Shown here in pieces: positions 39,735 to 49,461 of a stretch of 64,000 nucleotides of DNA. Source of the stretch: Streptomyces violaceorubidus (GTDB lineage Bacteria; Actinomycetota; Actinomycetes; Streptomycetales; Streptomycetaceae); assembly GCF_000717995.1 (NCBI RefSeq), contig NZ_JODM01000004.1, positions 62,001 through 126,000 on the forward strand, in the 5' to 3' direction. Position numbers and translations under genes: made by a program. Position 1 is the first letter of the stretch. Each line of letters opens with the position of its first letter. The notes beneath the pieces were generated by a model. The model saw only the letters and a list, made by a program, of their open reading frames with translations. It was not told the DNA's origin and made no database searches.

Positions 39735-41912
39735 ATGCGCACTGGTGAGCCCCTGCCCGAGGTGGGGGACGTCCTCGCCTCCCTCGCGACCGGACTGTGG
39801 CACTGGGACACCGCCACGGGTCAGGTCGAGGTGGACGCGGAGGCCGCCCGCCTGCTCGGGCTGCCCCCGGAACGGGCGTGCCTCAGGGAGGCGCAGGTGA
39901 GGGCCCGGCTGCACCCGGTGGACTGGAACGAGATCACCGGCGTGGTCCAGCTCGCCGTCGCCGAGGGCACCCTCGCCGAGGTCCGCATCCGGATCATGGA
40001 CGAGCACGGCCATGTCGTCCGGGTCGTACGCAGCCGCTCCAGGCCCTCCTTCGACCCCGAACGCAAGGCGTACGACCTGATCGGCACCCTCCAGGAGGTC
40101 GCCGAACCGCGGCCGGGCACCCCCGCCGGGCGCAGTGCGGTCACCGGCGAGTGGCGCCGCTCGCGGGAGGCCTTCCTGCTGGACGCGGGCCGGGCGCTGG
40201 CCGAGGCACGCTCCACCGAGGAGGTGCTGCGGGTGGCGGCCGGACTGTCGATGCCGGGCTTCTCCCCGGACGGCCTCGCGGTCTTCGGGGTCTCCGGCGA
40301 CCGCCTCACCGTCATCGGCCACCACGGACAGCCGGCGAACGAGGCCAACCCGTTCGTGGACATGTCCCTGGAGACGGCCTACCCGGCGGCGGAGGTGGTC
40401 CGCACCGGCCGCGCGGTCTACCTCTCCTCACCGCAGCAGTACCGGTCGCGCTATCCCATGACGTGGTCGCTGGCCGAGCGTTTCGGCCGGCGTTCCTGGG
40501 CCTATCTGCCGCTGACCGTCGCGGGCCGGACGATGGGCGCCTGGATGGCCGCCTTCGCGTACCCGGTGGCCTTCACGCCGGACGAGCGCTCCGTGCTGAC
40601 CACGGTGGCGCGGATGCTCGCCCAGGCCCTGTCCCGGGCCGGTGCCGCGGAGAACCAGCGCGAGCTGGCCGAGGGGCTGCAACGCTCGATGCTGCCCATG
40701 CTCGGCCCGGAGATCCCCGGCATGGCCCTCGCCGCCCGCTACGTCCCCACCGGCGGCGGCCTCCAGGTCGGCGGCGACTGGTACGACATGATCCCGCTGC
40801 CCGGGGGCCGCTTCGCCCTGGTGATCGGCGACGTCCAGGGACACGACGTGCGCGCGGCCGGACTGATGGGCCAGCTGCGCATCGCCCTGCGCGCCTACGC
40901 CTCCGAGGGCCACCGTCCCGACGCGGTGCTCGCCCGCGCCTCCCACTTCTTCCACGGTCTCGCCGCGGCCGAGGACGACCCGGGCGACCTGCGCTTCGCG
41001 ACCTGCTACTACGCCGAGGTCGACCCCGCCACCGGCACCGTGGACAGCGCCCGCGCGGGCCATCTGGACCCGGTGGTGCGCATGGCGGACGGGACGGCGC
41101 TGATCCTCGCCACCGCGGGCGGGCTGCCGCTGGGGATCGACCCGGACTCCGACTACCCGATCACCCGGCTGGCCCTGGAGCCCGGGGACACCCTGATGCT
41201 GTGCACGGACGGCCTGGTCGAGACCGGCGGCCACGACCTCCAGAGCGGCTGGCACCGGCTGCGCGTGATCCTGGAGGAGCACACCGGTGGCCTGGAGGAA
41301 CTGGCCGACTCACTGGTCCAGGCCGTGCACGGCCCCTCCTCGCACCACACCACCGGCCCCCTCGCCGACCGCCGGGAGGACGACATCGCGCTGGTGCTGC
41401 TGTGCCGGCAGGGCGCGGGCTGCGGCTGCGGCGAATCCACCGCGACCCGGGCGCCGGTGCGCCGCACGATGCTGTCCATCGCCCAGTCCGAGCCCGCCAG
41501 GATCGCCACCGCCCGGCAGCACCTGCGCGACCTGCTGCACGACTGGCCGGTCGAGGACCAGCGGGACGCGGCGGTCCTGCTGCTCTCCGAGATGCTGACG
41601 AACGTCCTGGTCCACACCGACACCGACGCCCTGCTCGTCGCCGAGGTCGCGGGGGAGCCGGGCGAGCGGCGGATCCGGGTGGAGGTCACCGACAACGGCG
41701 ACGACCTCCCGCACAAGCGCAGGCCCGGGGAGATGGCGTCCTCCGGACGCGGGCTGATGCTGGTCGAACTGCTCGCGGACGCCTGGGGCGTCGCCCCGCG
41801 CGGCGAGGGCAAGAGCATCTGGTACGAGCTCTACGAGTCCCCCGGCCCGGACGACGCCCCCGGCCCCGCGGCCGGTCCGGAGTCCGGCCCCGAGGTGGTC
41901 GAAGCCCCGTAG
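39735..41912 (+). CDS. PAS-GAF-PP2C(SpoIIE)-HATPase multidomain regulator
   Basis: 725 residues. A PAS-like domain (about 10-115) is followed by a GAF domain (about 150-305) and a SpoIIE/PP2C phosphatase domain (about 330-545: GGDWYDMIPLP, IGDVQGHDV, CTDGLVETGG, REDDIALVLL). A HATPase_c anti-sigma-type kinase domain (about 575-700: LLSEMLTNVLVHT, VEVTDNG, GRGLMLVELLADAWG) closes it. Phosphatase and RsbW-like kinase on one chain point to control of an anti-sigma antagonist/STAS protein. No membrane helix. The last 82 bases overlap the convergent AI-2E gene. Confidence 0.93.
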   Translation: MRTGEPLPEVGDVLASLATGLWHWDTATGQVEVDAEAARLLGLPPERACLREAQVRARLHPVDWNEITGVVQLAVAEGTLAEVRIRIMDEHGHVVRVVRSRSRPSFDPERKAYDLIGTLQEVAEPRPGTPAGRSAVTGEWRRSREAFLLDAGRALAEARSTEEVLRVAAGLSMPGFSPDGLAVFGVSGDRLTVIGHHGQPANEANPFVDMSLETAYPAAEVVRTGRAVYLSSPQQYRSRYPMTWSLAERFGRRSWAYLPLTVAGRTMGAWMAAFAYPVAFTPDERSVLTTVARMLAQALSRAGAAENQRELAEGLQRSMLPMLGPEIPGMALAARYVPTGGGLQVGGDWYDMIPLPGGRFALVIGDVQGHDVRAAGLMGQLRIALRAYASEGHRPDAVLARASHFFHGLAAAEDDPGDLRFATCYYAEVDPATGTVDSARAGHLDPVVRMADGTALILATAGGLPLGIDPDSDYPITRLALEPGDTLMLCTDGLVETGGHDLQSGWHRLRVILEEHTGGLEELADSLVQAVHGPSSHHTTGPLADRREDDIALVLLCRQGAGCGCGESTATRAPVRRTMLSIAQSEPARIATARQHLRDLLHDWPVEDQRDAAVLLLSEMLTNVLVHTDTDALLVAEVAGEPGERRIRVEVTDNGDDLPHKRRPGEMASSGRGLMLVELLADAWGVAPRGEGKSIWYELYESPGPDDAPGPAAGPESGPEVVEAP

Positions 41913-42928
41913 CGTCCCTGGAACTCGTGCACGACTCCGAACGCCGCTGCGGTCAGCGGCACGGCGAGGAGCAGCCCCAGGATGCCCGCCACCGACGCCC
42001 CCGCGGTGAGCGCCAGCAGCACGACCGCCGGGTGCATCTGCACCGTCCGGCTCTGGATCACCGGCTGGAGCACATGCCCCTCCAGCACCTGCACGGCCAG
42101 CACCACGCCCAGGGTCCACAGCGCGATGACGAACCCCCGGTCGGCCAGCGCCACCAGCACCGCCACGGCACCGGAGATGAACGCGCCGAGATACGGGATG
42201 TAGGCGCCGACGAAGACCAGCGCCCCGAGCCCGACCGCGCCGGGGACGCGCAGGACGAGCAGTCCGACGGTGATGCAGAGCGCGTCGATCAGCGCGATCA
42301 GGGTCGTGCCCCGCATGAAGCCCTCGACGGCCTCGAAGGCCCGCCGCGCCATGGCCTCGACCGTGTCGGCGGAGCCGGGCGGGGCGAGGGCGCGCACCGT
42401 GGCGACGGCCCGGTCAGAGTCGCGCAGGAAGAAGAAGACGAGCAGCAGGGCGAGCACGGCCATGGCCAGCATCTCGCCGACCACGCTGATCCCGGTCACC
42501 ACGCCCGAGGCGGCCGTACCGCCGAACTTGCCCAGCAGCTCACGCGCGTTGGAGGCGATGTCGTCCAGCGAGGTCCCGGCGGCGCCGAAGTGGTCGGCGA
42601 CGCCCTTGGCCGCGTGCCGCAACGAGGCGACGATCTGGTCGCCGGTCTCCACGAGGGCGGAGACCACGATGTACACGGCCCCGCCGACCACGGCCAGCAC
42701 GGCCGCACAGGTCAGCCCGGCGGCCAGCGAACGCTGCACATGCGCCTTCACCAGCCGCGCGTGCAGCGGTCGGAGCAGCGCGGTGCCGAGCAGCGCGAGC
42801 AGCGCCGGCGCCACCGCGGTGCGGAACTCGACGCAGAGCCGGATCGCGACGTAGACGACACCGCTGGCGAGCAGGACGACGGCGCACCAGGCGGCGAACC
42901 GGCGGACCGGACCGGGGAGCAGCTGCAC
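41831..42928 (-). CDS. AI-2E family transporter (UPF0118)
   Basis: 365 residues with the family plan: helices near 10-30, 36-52 and 68-90, a soluble helical region with VADHFGAAGTSLDDIASNAREL, then helices near 150-172, 215-240, 245-290 and 300-325. The conserved phrases are FVGAYIPYLGAFISG and EGHVLQPVIQSRTVQMHPAV. Members export autoinducer-2 or act as Na+/H+ antiporters; the substrate here is unknown. The Ser/Gly/Pro-rich tail (about 345-365) is encoded by the same bases as the end of the convergent phosphatase gene. Confidence 0.92.
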   Translation of the reverse strand: MQLLPGPVRRFAAWCAVVLLASGVVYVAIRLCVEFRTAVAPALLALLGTALLRPLHARLVKAHVQRSLAAGLTCAAVLAVVGGAVYIVVSALVETGDQIVASLRHAAKGVADHFGAAGTSLDDIASNARELLGKFGGTAASGVVTGISVVGEMLAMAVLALLLVFFFLRDSDRAVATVRALAPPGSADTVEAMARRAFEAVEGFMRGTTLIALIDALCITVGLLVLRVPGAVGLGALVFVGAYIPYLGAFISGAVAVLVALADRGFVIALWTLGVVLAVQVLEGHVLQPVIQSRTVQMHPAVVLLALTAGASVAGILGLLLAVPLTAAAFGVVHEFQGRYGASTTSGPDSGPAAGPGASSGPGDS

Positions 42929-42949
42929 GCCTCCACCCGATCACGCGGC

Positions 42950-42980
42950 GGGCGGGCTGTCCTGCGCGGACGGCCCGCCC
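42950..42980. terminator. Hairpin between the pirin gene and the AI-2E gene
   Basis: GGGCGGGCTGTCC and GGACGGCCCGCCC form 13 pairs with one G-U around TGCGC. It follows the pirin stop on the minus strand. Confidence 0.75.
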
Positions 42981-42993
42981 GGGTGACGCGCTG

Positions 42994-43971
42994 TCAGGCT
43001 CCGGGGCCCTCGCCCGACATGCCGTGCACCGCCGGGACGGTGCCGAGACGGCCCTTCTGGAAGTCCTCGAAGGCCTGCATCAGCTCGTCCTTGGTGTTCA
43101 TCACGAACGGGCCGTAGTGGGCCATCGGCTCCCGGATCGGCCGGCCGCCGAGCAGCACGACCTCCAGGTCGGGGGTGTGCGAGTCCTGCTTCTCGTCCGC
43201 GCGGACGGTCAACGAACCGCCGGCGCCGAAGACCGCAGTCTGGCCCAGCTGGATCGGACGGCGCTCGGCACCGACCGAGCCCTTGCCCGCCAGCACGTAC
43301 GCCAGCCCGTTGAAGTCCTCCCGCCACGGCAGCGTGACCTCCGCACCCGGCGCCACCGTCGCGTGGATCATCGTGATCGGCGTGTGCGTGATGCCGGGAC
43401 CAGCGTGCCCGTCCAGCTCACCGGCGATCACGCGCAGCAGCGCGCCGCCGTCGGGCGTGGTCAGCAGCTGGACGTTGCCGCCGCGGATGTCCTGGTAGCG
43501 CGGAGGCATCATCTTGTCCTTGGCCGGCAGGTTCACCCACAGCTGGAGGCCGTGGAAGAGACCGCCGGACATCACGAGGTGCTCCGGCGGGGCCTCGATG
43601 TGCAGCAGGCCCGCGCCCGCCGTCATCCACTGGGTGTCGCCGTTTGTGATGGTGCCGCCACCACCCTGCGAGTCCTGGTGGTCGAAGATCCCGTCAATGA
43701 TGTACGTGACGGTCTCGAAGCCGCGGTGCGGGTGCCACGGGGTGCCTTTCGGCTCCCCAGGCTGATAGTCCACCTCACCCATCTGATCCATCATGATGAA
43801 CGGATCCAGGTGGCGGTAGTTGATCCCGGCGAACGCGCGGCGCACCGGGAAGCCCTCACCCTCGAAACCGCTGGGCGCGGTCGTGACGGTGAGCACGGGA
43901 CGTGCGACGGCGTCGGCGGACGCGGATACGCGGGGCAGCGTCAGCGGGTTCTCGACGGTCACGGCAGGCAT
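42994..43971 (-). CDS. Pirin-family protein (quercetin dioxygenase-like cupin)
   Basis: 325 residues from the ATG at 43971 (GAGGAGG upstream). Two cupin domains are seen. The N-terminal one has the metal-binding WHPHRGFETVTYI and the second histidine group GLLHIEAPPEH. FHGLQLWVNLP follows, and a C-terminal Pirin_C domain begins near 195. Pirins are cytoplasmic iron cupins; some bacterial ones oxidise quercetin and one inhibits pyruvate dehydrogenase. Which applies here cannot be told. A hairpin follows. Confidence 0.93.
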   Translation of the reverse strand: MPAVTVENPLTLPRVSASADAVARPVLTVTTAPSGFEGEGFPVRRAFAGINYRHLDPFIMMDQMGEVDYQPGEPKGTPWHPHRGFETVTYIIDGIFDHQDSQGGGGTITNGDTQWMTAGAGLLHIEAPPEHLVMSGGLFHGLQLWVNLPAKDKMMPPRYQDIRGGNVQLLTTPDGGALLRVIAGELDGHAGPGITHTPITMIHATVAPGAEVTLPWREDFNGLAYVLAGKGSVGAERRPIQLGQTAVFGAGGSLTVRADEKQDSHTPDLEVVLLGGRPIREPMAHYGPFVMNTKDELMQAFEDFQKGRLGTVPAVHGMSGEGPGA

Positions 43972-44042
43972 GTCGACCTCCTCGGGCGATGTGCGTCCCA
44001 CTTTAGTTGAGCGTTGAACTTCTTGCCACCCCCAACCGAGAA

Positions 44043-44068
44043 AGCCCGGAGGGCATTCCCTCCGGGCT
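44043..44068. terminator. Terminator downstream of the SseB-like gene
   Basis: AGCCCGGAGGG (44043-44053) and CCCTCCGGGCT (44058-44068) make 11 perfect pairs with a CATT loop. On the minus strand it is followed by TTTCTC. It lies 18 bases after the SseB-like stop. Confidence 0.88.
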
Positions 44069-44086
44069 CGCGGCAGCGGCGACCGA

Positions 44087-44554
44087 TCAGCCGTACATGC
44101 GGCGCATGGCGAAATCGACCATCTGTTCGACGGCCTTCGCGTCGAACACCATCCGGTGCTCGCCCTCCATGTCCAGGACGAAGCCGTAGCCGGTCGGCAG
44201 CAGATCGATCACCTCCGCGCCGGTGATCACGAAGTACTTCGACTCCTTGCCCGCGTACCGGCGCAGCTCCTTCAGACCGGTGAACATCGGGATGACCGGC
44301 TGCTGGGTGTTGTGCAGCGCGAGGAAGCCGGGGTTGTCGCCGCGGGGGCAGTAGACCTTCGAGGTCGCGAAGATCTGCTGGAAGTCCTCGGCGGACATCT
44401 GGCCGGTGGTGAAGGCGCGCACCGCGTCCGCGAGCGAGGGCGGGGACGGCTCGGGGTACAGCGGCGGCTGCTGCCCGTACCCGCCGCCCATCGGCTGCTG
44501 CGGCGGGGCGTACTGCTGCTGCTGTTGGCCCGCGGTCTGGTCGTAGCCGTACAT
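44087..44554 (-). CDS. SseB-family protein
   Basis: 155 residues. A Gln/Pro/Tyr-rich start (about residues 1-40, YDQTAGQQQQQYAPP in part) is followed by the SseB N-terminal domain: VYCPRGDNPGFLAL, IPMFTGLKELRRYAGKE and TGYGFVLDMEGEHRMVFD. In streptomycetes these are common cytoplasmic proteins of unknown role, named after a Salmonella serine-sensitivity protein. Divergent from the acyl-CoA dehydrogenase gene. Confidence 0.88.
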   Translation of the reverse strand: MYGYDQTAGQQQQQYAPPQQPMGGGYGQQPPLYPEPSPPSLADAVRAFTTGQMSAEDFQQIFATSKVYCPRGDNPGFLALHNTQQPVIPMFTGLKELRRYAGKESKYFVITGAEVIDLLPTGYGFVLDMEGEHRMVFDAKAVEQMVDFAMRRMYG

Positions 44555-44611
44555 GCAGCACAGAGTAACGAGTAACGAGTCACAGATGGGCGGCCCGGGG
44601 TTGCTTCTTAT

Positions 44612-44623
44612 TACCGACGGGTA
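44612..44623. promoter_or_regulatory. Dyad TACC-GACG-GGTA before the acyl-CoA dehydrogenase gene
   Basis: Inverted TACC/GGTA arms lie in the divergent promoter region, 81 bases before the dehydrogenase ATG. TetR-type repressors of fatty-acid breakdown commonly bind dyads at this place. Confidence 0.35.
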
Positions 44624-44703
44624 GCATCATCGGAGCTACTAGTTGGTACGTGTACGGATGCGAGGAGCGAGTGCCTCGCCGATCTCTCAACGGAGCCGTC
44701 GCC

Positions 44704-46530
44704 ATGGGGCACTACAAGCCGAATCTCCGGGACATCGAGTTCAACCTCTTCGAGGTGCTCGGCCGCGACAAGGTCTACGGCAGCGGCCCGTTCGCGGAGA
44801 TGGACACCGACACCGCCAAGAGCGTGCTGGAGGAGCTGACCCGCCTCTCCGAGAACGAGCTGGCCGAGTCCTTCGCCGACGCCGACCGCAACCCGCCGGT
44901 GTTCGACCCCGAGACCAACACCGCGCCGGTCCCGGCGTCCTTCAGGAAGAGCTACCAGGCCTTCATGGACTCCGAGTACTGGCGGCTCGGCCTGCCCGAG
45001 GAGATCGGCGGCACCACCTCGCCCCGCTCCCTGATCTGGGCCTACGCGGAGCTGATCCTCGGTGCCAACCCGGCCGTGTGGATGTACTCCTCCGGCCCGG
45101 CGTTCGCCGGCATCCTCTTCGAGGAGGGCAACGAGGTCCAGAAGCACATCGCCTCGATCGCCGTCGAGAAGCAGTGGGGCTCCACCATGGTCCTCACCGA
45201 GCCGGACGCCGGTTCGGACGTGGGCGCCGGCCGCACCAAGGCCGTCGAGCAGGAGGACGGCTCCTGGCACATCGAGGGCGTCAAGCGCTTCATCACGTCC
45301 GGCGAGCACGACATGTCGGAGAACATCCTCCACTACGTCCTCGCCCGCCCCGAGGGCGCCGGCCCCGGCACCAAGGGCCTGTCGCTCTTCCTCGTCCCGA
45401 AGTACGAGTTCGACTTCGAGACCGGCGAGCTGGGCGAGCGCAACGGCGTCTACGCCACCAACGTCGAGCACAAGATGGGCCTGAAGGCCTCCAACACCTG
45501 CGAGATGACCTTCGGCGACCGCCACCCCGCCAAGGGCTGGCTGATCGGCGACAAGCACGACGGCATCCGCCAGATGTTCCGGATCATCGAGTTCGCCCGC
45601 ATGATGGTCGGCACGAAGGCGATCTCCACCCTCTCCACGGGCTACCTCAACGCCCTGGAGTACGCCAAGGAGCGCGTCCAGGGCCCGGACCTGGCCAACT
45701 TCATGGACAAGTCGGCCCCCAAGGTCACCATCACGCACCACCCGGACGTGCGCCGCTCCCTGATGACGCAGAAGGCGTACGCCGAGGGCATGCGCGCCCT
45801 CGTCATGTACACCGCCTCCGTCCAGGACGAGATCCAGGTCAAGGAGGCGAACGGCGAGGACGCCTCGGCCGAGCACGCCCTCAACGACCTGCTGCTGCCG
45901 ATCGTCAAGGGCTACGGCTCGGAGAAGGCCTACGAGCAGCTCGCCCAGTCCCTGCAGACCTTCGGCGGCTCCGGGTTCCTCCAGGAGTACCCGATCGAGC
46001 AGTACATCCGGGACGCCAAGATCGACACCCTGTACGAGGGCACCACGGCGATCCAGGGCCAGGACTACTTCTTCCGGAAGATCGTCCGCAACCAGGGCGC
46101 CGCGCTGAACTCGGTCGCCGAGGACATCAAGAAGTTCCTCGCCCTCGGCACCGGCGGCGAGGAGCTGTCCGGCGCCCGCGAGCACCTGGCCAAGGCCGCC
46201 GTCGAGCTGGAGGCCATCGTCGGCCTGATGCTCACCGACCTCGCGGCCACCGAGCAGGACGTCAAGAACATCTACAAGGTGGGCCTCAACACCACCCGCC
46301 TGCTGCTGGCCTCCGGCGACGTGATCGTCGGCTACCTGCTCCTCAAGGGCGCCGCCGTCGCCGCCGAGAAGCTGCCCACCGCGTCCGCCAAGGACCAGGC
46401 CTTCTACACCGGCAAGATCGCCGCGGCGAAGTTCTTCGCGGCCAACGTCCTGCCCGGCCTCACCCTGGCCCGCAAGGTCGCCCAGGGCGTCGAGCTGGAC
46501 CTGATGGAGCTGGACGAGGCCGCGTTCTAG
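44704..46530 (+). CDS. Acyl-CoA dehydrogenase
   Basis: 608 residues, ATG at 44704 with GGAG upstream. The start [21 protein letters not shown] is that of the larger actinobacterial/FadE5-like subgroup. FAD and substrate motifs include [28 protein letters not shown], and [23 protein letters not shown] (parts of one block). The catalytic Glu is expected in the [11 protein letters not shown] segment. It catalyses the first step of fatty acyl-CoA beta-oxidation in the cytoplasm. A C-terminal helical extension (about 470-608) is typical of this subgroup. Confidence 0.94.
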   Translation: MGHYKPNLRDIEFNLFEVLGRDKVYGSGPFAEMDTDTAKSVLEELTRLSENELAESFADADRNPPVFDPETNTAPVPASFRKSYQAFMDSEYWRLGLPEEIGGTTSPRSLIWAYAELILGANPAVWMYSSGPAFAGILFEEGNEVQKHIASIAVEKQWGSTMVLTEPDAGSDVGAGRTKAVEQEDGSWHIEGVKRFITSGEHDMSENILHYVLARPEGAGPGTKGLSLFLVPKYEFDFETGELGERNGVYATNVEHKMGLKASNTCEMTFGDRHPAKGWLIGDKHDGIRQMFRIIEFARMMVGTKAISTLSTGYLNALEYAKERVQGPDLANFMDKSAPKVTITHHPDVRRSLMTQKAYAEGMRALVMYTASVQDEIQVKEANGEDASAEHALNDLLLPIVKGYGSEKAYEQLAQSLQTFGGSGFLQEYPIEQYIRDAKIDTLYEGTTAIQGQDYFFRKIVRNQGAALNSVAEDIKKFLALGTGGEELSGAREHLAKAAVELEAIVGLMLTDLAATEQDVKNIYKVGLNTTRLLLASGDVIVGYLLLKGAAVAAEKLPTASAKDQAFYTGKIAAAKFFAANVLPGLTLARKVAQGVELDLMELDEAAF

Positions 46531-46569
46531 GACGGGTCCGGCACCCCGGTCCCGTTCCGCACAACCCCA

Positions 46570-46607
46570 CGAGGGCCCGCTCCCGCCGGACGGGAGGCGG
46601 GCCCTCG
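46570..46607. terminator. Terminator after the acyl-CoA dehydrogenase gene
   Basis: CGAGGGCCCGCTCCCG and CGGGAGGCGGGCCCTCG pair with one bulged base around a 5-base loop, 40 bases after the stop. Confidence 0.8.
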
Positions 46608-46628
46608 CACGTCGTTAAGGTGAACCCC

Positions 46629-47927
46629 ATGAGCGCACCCTCCCGCTTCGACCGCGGCCACACCGACGACCTGATGACCTTCCTGTCGGCGAGCCCGACG
46701 CCGTACCACGCCGTGGCGAGTGCCGCCGAGCGGCTGGAGAAGGCCGGTTTCCGCCAGGTCGCGGAGACCGACGCCTGGGAGGGGACCAGCGGCGGCAAGT
46801 ACGTGCTGCGCGGCGGCGCGATCGTCGCCTGGTACGTGCCGGAGGGCGCCGCGGCGCACACCCCCTTCCGCGTCGTCGGCGCCCACACCGACTCCCCCAA
46901 CCTGCGCGTCAAGCCCCGCCCGGACACCGGGGCGCACGGCTGGCGCCAGGTCGCCGTGGAGATCTACGGCGGCCCGCTGATGAACTCCTGGCTGGACCGC
47001 GACCTGGGCCTGGCCGGCCGCCTCTCGCTGCGCGACGGCTCGACGCGCCTGGTCGACGTCGCCCGCCCGCTGCTGCGCGTCCCGCAGCTCGCCATCCACA
47101 TGGACCGCGCCGTCTCCACGGACGGACTCAAGCTCGACAAGCAGCGCCACCTCCAGCCCGTGTGGGGCCTGGGCGACACCGTCCGCGACGGCGACCTGAT
47201 CGCCTTCCTGGAGGACGAGGCGGGGCTCGCCCGCGGCGAGGTCACCGGCTGGGACCTGATGACGCACTCGGTGGAGCCCCCGGCCTACCTGGGCCGCGAC
47301 AAGGAGCTGGTGGCGGGTCCGCGGATGGACAACCTGCTGTCCGTGCACGCCGGGACGGCCGCCCTGGCCGCGGTCGCCACCTCGGGCGGCGACCTGCCGT
47401 ACATCCCCGTGCTGGCCGCCTTCGACCACGAGGAGACCGGCTCCCAGTCGGACACCGGCGCCGACGGACCGCTGCTCGGCAGCGTGCTGGAACGCTCGGT
47501 GTTCGCGCGCGGCGGCTCCTACGAGGACCGGGCGCGCGCCTTCGCCGGCACCGTCTGCCTGTCCTCCGACACGGGCCACGCCGTCCACCCCAACTACGCG
47601 GAACGGCACGACCCGACGCACCACCCGCGCGTCAACGGCGGCCCGATCCTCAAGGTCAACGTCAACAACCGCTACGCCACCGACGGTTCGGGCCGCGCGG
47701 TGTTCGCCGCCGCGTGCGAGAAGGCGGACGTCCCCTTCCAGACCTTCGTCTCCAACAACTCCATGCCGTGCGGCACGACCATCGGCCCGATCACGGCGGC
47801 CCGGCACGGCATCAGCACCGTCGACATCGGCGTGGCCATCCTGTCGATGCACAGCGCCCGGGAGTTGTGCGGCGCCGACGACCCGCACCTGCTGGCCAAC
47901 GCGCTGGTGGCGTTCCTCCAGCCGTAG
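46629..47927 (+). CDS. M18-family aspartyl aminopeptidase
   Basis: 432 residues. Dinuclear zinc peptidase with GAHTDSPNLRVKP (first His/Asp), DNLLSVHAG (bridging Asp), FDHEETGSQS (catalytic Glu pair), SSDTGHAVHPNY and the final GITTxDIG-like block HGISTVDIGVAILSMHSARE. It removes N-terminal acidic residues from peptides in the cytoplasm. It follows the dehydrogenase gene behind a terminator, so it probably has its own promoter. Confidence 0.95.
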   Translation: MSAPSRFDRGHTDDLMTFLSASPTPYHAVASAAERLEKAGFRQVAETDAWEGTSGGKYVLRGGAIVAWYVPEGAAAHTPFRVVGAHTDSPNLRVKPRPDTGAHGWRQVAVEIYGGPLMNSWLDRDLGLAGRLSLRDGSTRLVDVARPLLRVPQLAIHMDRAVSTDGLKLDKQRHLQPVWGLGDTVRDGDLIAFLEDEAGLARGEVTGWDLMTHSVEPPAYLGRDKELVAGPRMDNLLSVHAGTAALAAVATSGGDLPYIPVLAAFDHEETGSQSDTGADGPLLGSVLERSVFARGGSYEDRARAFAGTVCLSSDTGHAVHPNYAERHDPTHHPRVNGGPILKVNVNNRYATDGSGRAVFAAACEKADVPFQTFVSNNSMPCGTTIGPITAARHGISTVDIGVAILSMHSARELCGADDPHLLANALVAFLQP

Positions 47928-48041
47928 ACCGGAGCGCGGAACACCGCCCCACGGCATGAGGGTTGGGGCCCGGGGTACCCGAACGGAACCGGATCGACCG
48001 GAATCCCGGAACCGACCGGCTCTGACAGGGAGGCAACACTC

Positions 48042-48290
48042 ATGGGCCTCGGCGGGTGCATCATCCTCATCGCCGTGGGAGCCATCCTCACGTTCGCGAC
48101 CGACTGGGACATGCAGGGCGTCAACCTGGACCTGGTCGGCGTGATCTTCATGGTCGTCGGCCTGATCGGCGTCGCCACGTTCAGCAGCATCGCCCGGCGC
48201 CGCCGTGTCGTGGTGCCGCCGTCGACCCCGGTCGTCGAGGACCGGCCCCACCCCACGCAGGACGGCTACCACAACGGTTACGGCGCCTGA
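48042..48290 (+). CDS. Small membrane protein, DUF6458 family
   Basis: 82 residues with two hydrophobic helices (about 3-20 and 29-48), a short loop with DWDMQGVNLD between them, and a basic then hydrophilic tail. This two-helix plan, MGLGGCIILIAVGAILTF at the start, is the DUF6458 family of actinobacteria. Function unknown. Preceded by GGGAGG 9 bases before the ATG. Confidence 0.85.
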   Translation: MGLGGCIILIAVGAILTFATDWDMQGVNLDLVGVIFMVVGLIGVATFSSIARRRRVVVPPSTPVVEDRPHPTQDGYHNGYGA

Positions 48291-48372
48291 GCCGGCCGCG
48301 CGTACTCCCGGCAGTCAGCCTGTCGGCCTACCGGCCGCGTCCCGGGGCGGCCGGCGGGGAAGCGGTGGGAGC

Positions 48373-48867
48373 ATGAGATTCCTCGTGTACGACCGGCTCC
48401 TCGGCATCGGCGACGACTACTGGATCGAGGACGACCACGGCAACAAGGTCTTCCTCGTCGACGGCAAGGCCATGCGGCTGCGGGACACCTGGGAGCTGAA
48501 GGACGCCCAGGGGCGCGTGCTCATCGACATCCACCAGAAGATGTTCGCCCTGCGCGACACGATGGTGATCGAACGGGCCGGCGAGCCCCTGGCACGCATC
48601 CGGCGCAAACGGCTGTCCCTGCTCCGCAACCACTACCGGGTCGCCCTGGCCGACGGCACCGAACTGGACGTCAGCGGCAAGATCCTCGACCGAGAGTTCG
48701 CCATCGAGTACGACGGCGAACTGCTGGCCGTCGCCTCCCGGCGCTGGCTCACCCTCCGGGACACCTACGGCGTCGACGTCGTCCGGGACGACGCGGACCC
48801 GGCGCTGCTGATCGCCCTGACGGTGTGCGTGATCCACCTCGCGGAGAAGGAGCGGGAGGACGACTGA
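48373..48867 (+). CDS. LURP-one-related (Tubby-C-like) protein
   Basis: 164 residues from the ATG at 48373 with GGGAGC just before. The sequence is a series of short strands with regular turns: YDRLLGIGDDYWIEDDHGNKVF (in two parts), IHQKMFALRDTMVIE and GKILDREFAIEYDGE. It matches the LURP-one/scramblase-like Tubby barrel. Members occur widely in bacteria and plants; a ligand is not known. It is 82 bases downstream of the DUF6458 gene and may be co-transcribed. Confidence 0.88.
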   Translation: MRFLVYDRLLGIGDDYWIEDDHGNKVFLVDGKAMRLRDTWELKDAQGRVLIDIHQKMFALRDTMVIERAGEPLARIRRKRLSLLRNHYRVALADGTELDVSGKILDREFAIEYDGELLAVASRRWLTLRDTYGVDVVRDDADPALLIALTVCVIHLAEKEREDD

Positions 48868-48889
48868 GGACGGGCGGCCCGGCGGCGCC

Positions 48890-49357
48890 TCACGCCGTGC
48901 GGCGGACGGCACGGCCGAGGAGCAGGGGGACGACCAGGTGGTGCACCGGCGCGGCCAGCGACCAGCGCACCCGGCCGGTCGGCCCCTCGAAGTTCACGTA
49001 CGTCGCCCAGACCAGCCGCGCGTCGTCGACGGTCACGACGTTGCGGGCGGTCAGCGACGGGGCGCGGGCCTCCACGGCGATCCGGTCCGGCCCGGACTCC
49101 ACCGTGCGCCAGCCGATCACGTGCCGTCGAGAGGCCCTCGGACCCAGGCGCAGCCCCAGCACGACCGACCAGCCCGCCCGGAGCAGGGTGCGCAGCGGCG
49201 CCGGAGTGTCCTCGAAGGTGACCCGGGCCCACTCCTCGGCCGTCCGGCGGGGCAGGCCGGCGAGCGGAAGCACGAACGCCGACGCGAAGTGGGCACCGGC
49301 GGGCTCCACCCGGACGCGGCGGATCGCGGAGTTGGTGGTGCGTGCCATACCCGTCAT
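48890..49357 (-). CDS. DUF2867-like protein
   Basis: 155 residues from the ATG at 49357 (ATG 49348 is also possible). The body has FASAFVLPLAGLPRRTAEEWARVTFE, split by turns, a central VVLGLRLGPR and a C-terminal VRWSLAAPVHHLVVPLLL. This looks like the DUF2867/START-like group of small actinobacterial proteins. No enzyme motif or signal is evident. It is convergent with the LURP gene, only 22 bases apart. Confidence 0.75.
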   Translation of the reverse strand: MTGMARTTNSAIRRVRVEPAGAHFASAFVLPLAGLPRRTAEEWARVTFEDTPAPLRTLLRAGWSVVLGLRLGPRASRRHVIGWRTVESGPDRIAVEARAPSLTARNVVTVDDARLVWATYVNFEGPTGRVRWSLAAPVHHLVVPLLLGRAVRRTA

Positions 49358-49461
49358 TGTGGGCGACACGGCAGGGCGTCAAACACGCCGTGTCACTCCC
49401 TCTTCACCCACTGCGCCCGGCCCGCACGGCTCGCCCGGCCCGCACGGCTCGCCCGGCGCGG

